DNA of 22,729 bases from Euryarchaeota archaeon UBA438 (lineage in GTDB: Archaea > Thermoplasmatota > Poseidoniia > Poseidoniales > Thalassarchaeaceae): positions 1-22,729 of the forward strand of contig DAQP01000013.1 of assembly GCA_002504435.1 (NCBI GenBank). Direction: 5' to 3'. The position numbers were made by a program, and so were the translations under genes. The notes beneath the pieces are model-generated. The model did not search any database, was not told the DNA's origin, and saw only the letters and a program-made list of their open reading frames with translations. Below, one piece after another: positions 1 to 6,016 of the stretch. Position 1 is the stretch's first letter. The number at the start of each line of letters is the position of its first letter.

Positions 1-60
1 GAGGAAGAGCCAGAGGACGATGGTGGTGGCTTCGAGGGCCTCGGCTCGCTCTTCGGGTGA
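1..60 (+). CDS. C-terminal end of an archaeal stalk ribosomal protein (P1/L12 type, possibly P0/L10); partial
   Basis: Frame 1 is open from the window edge and encodes 19 residues, EEEPEDDGGGFEGLGSLFG, then TGA. An acidic hinge followed by a short G-L-x-x-L-F-G ending is the hallmark of archaeal ribosomal stalk proteins. That tail recruits translation factors to the ribosome. L12/P1 and L10/P0 share the tail, so the fragment alone cannot separate them; L12 is usually the last gene of the L11-L1-L10-L12 cluster, which favours it. Its start and body lie outside the window. Sixty bases with a hairpin separate it from the next gene. Confidence 0.6.
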   Translation, partial: EEEPEDDGGGFEGLGSLFG

Positions 61-90
61 AGTGCCAGTTGAATCAGAGTCGCGAAGGCG

Positions 91-110
91 CTATGGGCGG
101 TAGCCTATAG
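91..110. repeat. Hairpin after the stalk protein gene
   Basis: CTATGGGC (91-98) and GCCTATAG (103-110) form an 8-base-pair stem, with one G-T wobble, around the loop GGTA. It starts 31 bases after the upstream stop codon and ends 10 bases before the next start codon. No T-tract follows, so it is not a classical intrinsic terminator. It could be a 3' mRNA structure or an operator. The pairing is seen in the sequence; the role is inferred. Confidence 0.4.
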
Positions 111-120
111 GCGAAGCCAT

Positions 121-597
121 ATGGTTTCACTCCGAGTTCTTGAGATACCGGTCTCAATCACTCCCGCGGATGCTTTGAGGTCATTCAGAACCGTTTGTGA
201 ATCCCGGGGTTGGGAGATGTACAGAGTTGAGGAGACTCGTGTGGTGAATCGCTGGGCGATAATAATGCCACTAACCAGATCTGCAAGGGTTCTGGGAATG
301 ATCGTCGACGAGGAGGAGGTTGATGGGCTATCTCTCAGATCCTGGAGTTTCGTGCCAGGTTCAGCTGGCAGTGTGTCTATGGTTTCCTTTGACATTCCAG
401 ATAGCATTGGGTCTGAAGAATGGAGAAATTTTCTCAGAGAGTGGTGCTCATTGCTCCCAAGATGCCCATGGAAATGGACATTCTGGGAGCGTTCAGTGAT
501 TGGTTACTTCATTCCTGAGTTCCGAAGATCAAGGGCTCTTTTCAGGAAAGAGGGGATTGAAATCTCATCTTGGACAGGTTCTTCCCAAGTAGAGTAA
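121..597 (+). CDS. Unrecognised 158-residue protein
   Basis: The reading frame runs from ATG at 121 to TAA at 595-597, with an in-frame TGA at 70-72 just upstream. I do not recognise the family. It looks like a soluble cytoplasmic protein, with no signal peptide or membrane helix. Its second half is rich in tryptophan and arginine, including an EEWRNFLREWC segment, the string CPWKWTFWER, and a basic helix FRRSRALFRK near the end. The next reading frame opens directly after its stop codon, so the two may be co-transcribed. The antisense frames over it are shadows. Confidence 0.7.
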   Translation: MVSLRVLEIPVSITPADALRSFRTVCESRGWEMYRVEETRVVNRWAIIMPLTRSARVLGMIVDEEEVDGLSLRSWSFVPGSAGSVSMVSFDIPDSIGSEEWRNFLREWCSLLPRCPWKWTFWERSVIGYFIPEFRRSRALFRKEGIEISSWTGSSQVE

Positions 598-663
598 TTG
601 GTTCTTGAGCAAACCGGTGATAGAGGACTTGAAAGAGAGGGCGTTGACCGGAGTTTGAGGGAA

Positions 664-1335
664 ATGGAGATTCAAGACCTCTTCGACACGCCGAGAAAAA
701 TTGGTATGTTCGCAGGTAGCGTTGCTTTTCTGATTCTTTTTCCTGCTTATTTTGCTTGGATGCCATTGGTCGATGAAGGGATGGTTTCCGGCGGCTCCGG
801 TAGCTCTGGAGACTGGGAAGTGGGCTTCGTCGAGACTCCGATAGTGCTGCAGGAGGCTCAGGTTATGGGGGACGGTGATACTCACGACACCTTCTTCGAT
901 GTCGCCTCGGAGATGAACATCGGCTACATCGAGTTGGATGTAGACTGCGATGATAATGACGATCCGGGGCCTGGTTTCACCGATAGTGCGGAGGGAACCA
1001 GTGATGTTAGTGGCGCTATCGGTGATTTTGAGGACCAAAGTGGGGATGGAATGTGCTCCGGAGGGGATTCTGGATTCACCCTCAGGTGGGATGTGACAGC
1101 GAACTATTCTGGAGCGAATTACACCGCCTCAGGAATTAGCGAGTCGGCGATTAGGGCGATTTGGAATGATGGTGGCCTAGGCAGAGGAACTTGGGCTGCC
1201 ACGATTACTGCCGATATCAGCTCGCCGCCCTCCCCGCTGGGGTCAATAGTCGACTCGGATGAGGAGTACGAGATCACATGGACTGCGATGACCTACGAGT
1301 TGGTCATTCGACCTGCAGTAGAAGTGGGAACGTGA
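664..1335 (+). CDS. Membrane-anchored protein with an acidic beta-rich outer domain, function unknown
   Basis: The frame is open from TTG at 598, immediately after the previous stop codon, but I prefer ATG at 664 (224 residues, starting MEIQDLFDTPRK), which has a GAGG a few bases upstream. One membrane helix follows at about residues 14-36 (GMFAGSVAFLILFPAYFAW). The rest is a Gly/Ser/Asp-rich domain with Thr/Val/Ile strands, probably outside the cell. A DVDCDDNDDPGPG stretch and a second cysteine about 36 residues later could form a disulfide or bind calcium; that is inference. The gene ends in TGA at 1333-1335, directly against the opposite-strand gene, with no gap. Confidence 0.65.
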   Translation: MEIQDLFDTPRKIGMFAGSVAFLILFPAYFAWMPLVDEGMVSGGSGSSGDWEVGFVETPIVLQEAQVMGDGDTHDTFFDVASEMNIGYIELDVDCDDNDDPGPGFTDSAEGTSDVSGAIGDFEDQSGDGMCSGGDSGFTLRWDVTANYSGANYTASGISESAIRAIWNDGGLGRGTWAATITADISSPPSPLGSIVDSDEEYEITWTAMTYELVIRPAVEVGT

Positions 1336-2622
1336 TCAAGTCTTGGAGTAGATGCTGATTATGTCTCCATCTTGGACCTCGTAATCTGCTCCTATCACCC
1401 TTGAGCTCCTCGCATCAACGGCTCTGATGAATCCGTCACCCAGATCGGAGTGTACCTCATAGGCCAATCCCTTGGCTGTGGTGCCCTCTGAAATAAGGAG
1501 CGCGTCGGGAAGTACATTTCCATCTCCATCTGTCCAATGCGTCTCATCCTGGACGGGGTATGCTACCCTTCTGGACAGCTTTCCAAAAACTACCTCGCTC
1601 AATAATCCGATCAGGCCGCCTCCTTGCCACTCCTCAAGAGACTGGGCTATCGATTTCAGGGCCTTCTCCTGTTTCTCTGTCAAATCCGTCTTTCCCTTTT
1701 CGGTGATCTCGAAAAACGGCTCTCCTGGGTTGTTACTAATCAGTCCGGCTATCGATGCCCTTCTCAATGCCAGCTCCGCTTCCGCGCTTGTTAGGACCAG
1801 TGAGCCCCCTGCCTCGTTAACCATCAGAGATAGCTCTTCCAAGGATCCTTCGACGGCTCTGTCCGCTTTGTTGGCTGCTATGGAGATTGGAAATAAGTCG
1901 TTCCTGATGGAAGAAGCGAGTGTGGAGAGGTGTTCTGACTTCCACTCCCATGGCGGGCCTGCCCCCGGATGTTTGGAAATTACTTCAGAAATTGCTTGGG
2001 AGACGTGTCTTTCTTTGGCCCCTATTCCAGTTAGTTGTTCCAGGATGTAATTCGATAGCGCTTTGTCACCCTCTGCCTGAACCCTCCTGGTTCCTCTGTG
2101 CCAACCAGCATCCAATATCCCAATAATCCAACATTCTATCTCTTCTAGGAGGAATTTGTGCTCCTCGATTGGAGCCGAGCCGCCCGAACCAACGGGATTC
2201 CCTTCCATATCCGTGGAGCCCGAAACGTCGATGACCTGAATCAGGGCATCGCACCTAGCCAAGTCTGAGAGGAACTGGTTTCCCCTGCCTCTTCCTTCGT
2301 GTGCCCCTGGGACTAGTCCTGCTACATCAATCAGTGTTACTGGGACTAGTCTTGTGTGATTACTGCATCTGCCTGTGTTAGGGACGCAAATACTACCCAA
2401 CCTTGGGTCATCCGGGGATGGTGCATCAAGTCTGCCTGCGCCCTCCTTCTTGGACCGCAGTTCCTTGCAGGCGCAGCTATCAGGAAGCGGGAGCCAAGCG
2501 ACTCCCACATTCGGATCTATAGTGGTGAAAGGATAATTTGCGATTTCGACGAGCGACTCAGTCAGGGCTGAAAACATAGTTGATTTGCCGACGTTCGGCT
2601 TTCCAACTAGGCCAATCCGCAT
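1336..2622 (-). CDS. YchF/OLA1-like GTP-binding protein with C-terminal TGS domain
   Basis: This 428-residue protein has the full G-domain of the Obg/YchF superfamily: P-loop GKPNVGKST (7-15), switch I NYPFTTIDPNVG (29-40), the DVAGLVPGA motif (99-107) with a hydrophobic residue where Ras-type GTPases carry glutamine, and NKAD (251-254). NKxD predicts GTP use, unlike bacterial and eukaryotic YchF/OLA1, which have NxxE and prefer ATP. A helical insert occupies roughly 150-240, and the end (about 350-428) is a TGS domain, known for RNA or ribosome contact. The family is tied to translation and stress response. ATG at 2622 sits directly before the MRIGLVGKPN strand, so the start is secure. It lies 48 bases after the oxidase-like gene on the same strand. 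Confidence 0.9.
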   Translation of the reverse strand: MRIGLVGKPNVGKSTMFSALTESLVEIANYPFTTIDPNVGVAWLPLPDSCACKELRSKKEGAGRLDAPSPDDPRLGSICVPNTGRCSNHTRLVPVTLIDVAGLVPGAHEGRGRGNQFLSDLARCDALIQVIDVSGSTDMEGNPVGSGGSAPIEEHKFLLEEIECWIIGILDAGWHRGTRRVQAEGDKALSNYILEQLTGIGAKERHVSQAISEVISKHPGAGPPWEWKSEHLSTLASSIRNDLFPISIAANKADRAVEGSLEELSLMVNEAGGSLVLTSAEAELALRRASIAGLISNNPGEPFFEITEKGKTDLTEKQEKALKSIAQSLEEWQGGGLIGLLSEVVFGKLSRRVAYPVQDETHWTDGDGNVLPDALLISEGTTAKGLAYEVHSDLGDGFIRAVDARSSRVIGADYEVQDGDIISIYSKT

Positions 2623-2670
2623 GTCATCCCCATATCTCAGCAGAGGTCGTATTCCCTCAAGTTGACGGTG

Positions 2671-4335
2671 TCAGAGCTCTGTTGCCGAGCCGGACTCTTC
2701 GCTTTGTGAAACTGGGGTTACCTCGGTGTCCAGTGTGGCTCCACTTGCTAGGATCCTCCTGACGGAAGTGGAGGATGCCAGCTCGTATGTGTGAGGTGAA
2801 AGGGTTGTTGAAGATTCGACTTCTTCGGCTAACTTCTCCCCTCTGAATTGGCCGCTTATGACGTTGGTGCAGTGGAAAATTGACCCCAAGACAGTACCAT
2901 AGAAAGTCACGGAGCCAAGTATCCTCAGTTCCTCAGTTATCGAGGATGGGTTTTCTGCGAGAGCCTCCACCAGAGCCATGTCATTGAGGTCGGCCATTAT
3001 TGTAAATGTGAGTCCGGCAATGGCACCGCCCGACATAAGCCAGAATGCTGCTCTCGAACGGCTGACTGACAAGACCTTCCTACCACTAACCTGCGGAAGG
3101 ACATAGAGAGATGTGCCAAGAGACAGGGGTATCAAAACCGCCCACAAACCAAGGAGGTCGAGTGTCTCTGATATCGCCGATAGCTCGCCAACGCCACCAA
3201 GAGCATCGGTCTGAACAAAAAGAGCCCCTATGGCTATTGGCACCAGCAGCAAGGCACCCATGTTCATCTCTGCGATTCCGGGGGAGTCTGCATTTTCGAC
3301 GAAGGCGTCCTTGCCTCTGAGAGTGACCAATAGATTTGAGCTGTAGGCAATGATTGGGATTGCCGCGAGTGCCATTAGGAATGACCCGGAAATGTGATCC
3401 TGTGTGGAGGAGCTGATTTCTGATGCCTGGAGTCCAAGCATATCGGCAGCCATTGTCGTGTCTGTTGATCCAAGGGGGTTTATCGCGATTAGAGCGCCGA
3501 AGAGAGTGAATCCGACGAGGGTCCTCGACCACAAGGGATTGCCGCTCGCCATGCTCGAGGCGTAGAGCGAGACACCGGCTATTCCGCAGAAGAGGAACGT
3601 TCCTCCAATCATGTGGTACACTAGCCACTGTCCGACGCCGGTTTCATATGCGCCGCTTAGGATTACCGACAAAACGGCAATGGGATCCCCGATTAGCCCG
3701 AAGATGATTAGCCATCCTGGAACTGCGATAGGTCGTGTAGCATTGGAAATGGTCAGTAATTGATTCATGATGATTGCCAGCAAGGCCAGAGACTGCAATG
3801 CTGTTCCGATGACCATTACGTCAACTCCGAGAATCTCCTTTGAGTGGGCGCCAATGACCAAGATCAATACTGAGAGGGTCCAGAGCCCAGAAACTAGTGT
3901 TGCGTTTGACTCGCTGGCGAGGTTCGTACCCGAGAGGGCTGGGATGACGTGAAGTCCAGCCCCGATAATCATCATCGCTGCTGCGCCGAAAACCCCTGCA
4001 AACCTGCCTGCGTAGAGGAGTTCCTGGGAGTCGGGCGAGTACCCCCATGCGCCTAGGCTGTGTAGTGCGGTTGGGTCGTGGGATAGCCAGAGGCCCTCGA
4101 AGGTGAGAATCGATGCTACCATTGTCCATATCATGCCGTGCATTATCCAGGTTCTGGATGCTGAGCCCGGCTTGCCTTGAACAAAGTCGATTGCGGGTCC
4201 GAGTGCTTTCTCAAGCATGAACATGCCCATTCCTTTGGCCACATCGTTGAATATCGACAGGCCCCTCTTCATCAGGATGAATGAGATGATCATCAACAAC
4301 CAAAATATCGCCAGAGTTGGAATAATTGCATTCAT
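2671..4335 (-). CDS. Heme-copper oxidase subunit I-like membrane protein lacking most metal ligands
   Basis: This 554-residue protein has about 13 membrane helices: an extra N-terminal helix (3-22) and 12 that can be laid on the subunit I fold of cbb3/NOR-type heme-copper oxidases. Recognisable family segments are GLHVIPALSGTN (helix II-III), YHMIGGTFLF (240-249, helix VI, with H241 where a CuB ligand sits), AIPIIAYSSNLLVTLRG (helix VIII), and SLYVLPQVSGRK (end of helix X). By eye, the other ligands are missing: no heme histidine in helix II (GRFAGVFGAA), no His-His pair in helix VII, and no His-x-His in helix X. The hydrophilic tail (about 495-554) is Ser/Glu-rich. It has a GAGGTGAT ribosome binding site and sits 9 bases after its operon partner. 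It could be a divergent oxidase or a non-catalytic relative. Confidence 0.65.
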   Translation of the reverse strand: MNAIIPTLAIFWLLMIISFILMKRGLSIFNDVAKGMGMFMLEKALGPAIDFVQGKPGSASRTWIMHGMIWTMVASILTFEGLWLSHDPTALHSLGAWGYSPDSQELLYAGRFAGVFGAAAMMIIGAGLHVIPALSGTNLASESNATLVSGLWTLSVLILVIGAHSKEILGVDVMVIGTALQSLALLAIIMNQLLTISNATRPIAVPGWLIIFGLIGDPIAVLSVILSGAYETGVGQWLVYHMIGGTFLFCGIAGVSLYASSMASGNPLWSRTLVGFTLFGALIAINPLGSTDTTMAADMLGLQASEISSSTQDHISGSFLMALAAIPIIAYSSNLLVTLRGKDAFVENADSPGIAEMNMGALLLVPIAIGALFVQTDALGGVGELSAISETLDLLGLWAVLIPLSLGTSLYVLPQVSGRKVLSVSRSRAAFWLMSGGAIAGLTFTIMADLNDMALVEALAENPSSITEELRILGSVTFYGTVLGSIFHCTNVISGQFRGEKLAEEVESSTTLSPHTYELASSTSVRRILASGATLDTEVTPVSQSEESGSATEL

Positions 4336-4338
4336 GGT

Positions 4339-4346
4339 ATCACCTC
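4339..4346 (-). promoter_or_regulatory. Shine-Dalgarno site of the oxidase-like gene
   Basis: On the minus strand GAGGTGAT lies 3 bases before the ATG at 4335 and overlaps the stop codon of the upstream small gene. It matches the anti-Shine-Dalgarno sequence closely, fixes the start, and suggests coupled translation of the two genes. Confidence 0.75.
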
Positions 4347-4623
4347 ACTCGCTGGTCGCCTCTGTTAGCATCGTGCCGATGATGGCGAATACTCCAAGCA
4401 TCGCACCTAGAAGGAAGAACCAGATGCCGGAGTCGAATACTCCCTCAAACATAGGCAGAAGCTCGGACACCACTGGCATCTCTCTCCCTGGGTAAAGAAC
4501 CCCATAGAGTACGAGGAATGAGAGCGCTGAAACCACTCCGAGCACTAAAACGACCGAGGAAGACTCAGGCTCTTTCTCCCCTTGAATGAACTCTGAGATT
4601 TGGCTGGGGCCTTGGTCTGACAT
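4345..4623 (-). CDS. Small two-helix membrane protein, probable partner of the oxidase-like protein
   Basis: This 92-residue protein has a hydrophilic N-terminus and two membrane helices at about 23-44 and 65-86, the second GIWFFLLGAMLGVFAIIGTM. The short linker has a YPGREMP turn. There is no CxxCH heme motif or copper-binding motif, so it is not a cytochrome c or CuA subunit. It comes first in the operon, 9 bases before the oxidase-like gene, and both genes carry the same GAGGTGAT ribosome binding site. I infer it is a small accessory subunit of that membrane complex; I do not recognise the family. Confidence 0.7.
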   Translation of the reverse strand: MSDQGPSQISEFIQGEKEPESSSVVLVLGVVSALSFLVLYGVLYPGREMPVVSELLPMFEGVFDSGIWFFLLGAMLGVFAIIGTMLTEATSE

Positions 4624-4628
4624 TGGGA

Positions 4629-4636
4629 ATCACCTC
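4629..4636 (-). promoter_or_regulatory. Shine-Dalgarno site of the small membrane protein gene
   Basis: On the minus strand GAGGTGAT lies 5 bases before ATG at 4623. A TATA-like CTTAAG lies further upstream, near 4680, at a distance that would give a short 5' leader holding this site. The site is plain in the sequence; the promoter is a guess. Confidence 0.7.
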
Positions 4637-4691
4637 GCTACGAGCTGCAGGAGCGGGCCGAACCAGCAGAGATTGACCCTTAAGCATTGGG

Positions 4692-4710
4692 CGAGGGACG
4701 TAGTCCCTCG
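4692..4710. repeat. Perfect hairpin just after the RaSEA stop codon
   Basis: CGAGGGAC (4692-4699), loop GTA, GTCCCTCG (4703-4710): a perfect 8-base-pair stem with a 3-base loop, 3 bases beyond the TAA of the RaSEA gene (TTA at 4714-4716). No T-rich tract follows on the minus strand, so termination is unproven; it may instead protect or process the 3' end. It also lies just upstream of the probable promoter of the small membrane protein gene. Confidence 0.55.
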
Positions 4711-4713
4711 TAC

Positions 4714-5853
4714 TTATGGCGCCCTAAGTGCGTCTATCCTGTTTCCCCTTCTGTCACTGCCAGAGCCGAGCGGAGTTGGCAGGCTGCTGTCGGAGATTAG
4801 CTCTGAGTGCCAGGATGATTTGCATTCGCAATCCAGCCCATTGAATTCCTCCATTTTTCCTGAAACCGAGTATCTCTCTATGGCTGCGACAACATCTGAA
4901 TCGCACTTGCCGCAATTGTGGGAGCCACGGATTTTACCACCTGCAGTGGGGTGTACGATGACTCTGCAGTCCGCCTCTGAAATCGAGTCGTGAGAAACGG
5001 CGATCATCTCAACCAGCGACCAAAGCCAAGGTGGCCTGTACTCCCTGTTCCTGAACAGCCTGTCGACTATTGTTCTCTTCTGGATGTTCATTGGGTTGAT
5101 TGACACCTCATCCGAGAGGGGGGCGACCTCGGATATCCATTTTGAAGTGTGGAGGAGGGCATCTGCCTCAGACATGAATGGGGGTTTGAATAGAAGATAT
5201 GTCTTCACCCTTAGTCCGTTATTCCTCAATGATTCGACTGCTCTGTTCCATTGCTTAGTTGAGAATCCTTTGTTAGCATGGAATCGGAGTACTGTGTCGT
5301 CATATGCCTCGAGCCCTATTGCTACCGTGCACCCGGGGTGCCTCTCAGCAACCCAAGCAAGTTTCTCGGGAGTACACATCTGAGCCTGTGCCTCGATTAC
5401 CAGATGGAGGTCCATTTCGTGTGTCTCCCTTAGTACTGCTTCTTGCCACTCAGGGGGGTTCTCCCTGTCCTCGAAAAATGTCCCGGATGTGTAAATCTTG
5501 ATCATTTGACAACCTTCGAAGTTGTTGGTGCGGCGCTTTGCCTCCTCCCATTGGTTGAACATGTCCTCTGAAGTTACGTCGTCCCTAACGTCGTTGAAGT
5601 AACCGCAGAAAGTGCAACCCGATTTCCACCACCACGCACAACCCTTGGTTCTGAGAATTACTGTAACTGCCTGACAAGGGGTGCCGTCGGGAAGATTCTC
5701 GGGGGTTTTGTAGACCGTGACAGGCTTGCTAGCATCCCAAGACTCCCTTATGGACACCGATTCAGGGGTGTTCTCAGGTGCCTTCACCAGATGGTGAACC
5801 TTGACTGACTTGGAGCCATCGCCCATCAGCCCGCAAGCCTGACCCATGGACAC
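4714..5853 (-). CDS. raSEA: Archaeosine biosynthesis radical SAM protein RaSEA
   Basis: This 379-residue radical SAM enzyme belongs to the archaeal family that works with ArcS to turn the preQ0-lysine adduct on tRNA position 15 into archaeosine. The iron-sulfur cysteines are C72, C80 and C83 in GCAWWWKSGCTFCGYFND, with the CxxCGY ending typical of this family rather than the usual CxxxCxxC spacing. The barrel follows (MIKIYTSGTFF, AIGLEAYDD, KTYLLFKPPFMSEADA). Near the C-terminus, NCGKC and DCEC, about 30 residues apart, look like a zinc site, also a family feature. GTG at 5853 opens the frame; ATG at 5847 (residue 3) is an equally good start. It is divergent from the transporter gene. No ArcS or transglycosylase gene lies in the window. 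Confidence 0.82.
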   Translation of the reverse strand: MSMGQACGLMGDGSKSVKVHHLVKAPENTPESVSIRESWDASKPVTVYKTPENLPDGTPCQAVTVILRTKGCAWWWKSGCTFCGYFNDVRDDVTSEDMFNQWEEAKRRTNNFEGCQMIKIYTSGTFFEDRENPPEWQEAVLRETHEMDLHLVIEAQAQMCTPEKLAWVAERHPGCTVAIGLEAYDDTVLRFHANKGFSTKQWNRAVESLRNNGLRVKTYLLFKPPFMSEADALLHTSKWISEVAPLSDEVSINPMNIQKRTIVDRLFRNREYRPPWLWSLVEMIAVSHDSISEADCRVIVHPTAGGKIRGSHNCGKCDSDVVAAIERYSVSGKMEEFNGLDCECKSSWHSELISDSSLPTPLGSGSDRRGNRIDALRAP

Positions 5854-6016
5854 CCCCCGAGGGGGTTCTTATTGAGATTGGCGACAGTTTCGTAGGCGGA
5901 CTAATCGCTAATTCTTGGGCGACACTAAAGACTCGATAACATGTCCGAAGCACGTGTCTGGCAATCCGAATGCGGGAGTGGGCAACTCAGATATTGTTGC
6001 TCAGCTTCTGAGAGAA

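Noticed and set aside
565..1038. 157-codon minus-strand frame opposite the two unrecognised left-hand genes.
   Set aside because: It crosses the junction of two plus-strand genes that fit the local operon layout, and shows no domain or start signal.
3086..3628. 180-codon minus-strand frame inside the oxidase-like gene in another frame.
   Set aside because: Its Arg/Trp/His-rich translation is typical of an out-of-frame reading of membrane-protein codons. The main frame has continuous helices and a ribosome binding site.
5854..5865. C-rich then G-rich stretch CCCCCGAGGGGG before the RaSEA start, considered as a hairpin.
   Set aside because: The loop is too short for the full stem, and only four pairs remain with a usable loop, so it may be chance.
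5915..6016. N-terminal extension of the transporter from TTG at 5915.
   Set aside because: Family members begin shortly before the GWYWFDWAN motif, and ATG at 6017 fits. The extension is possible but less likely.
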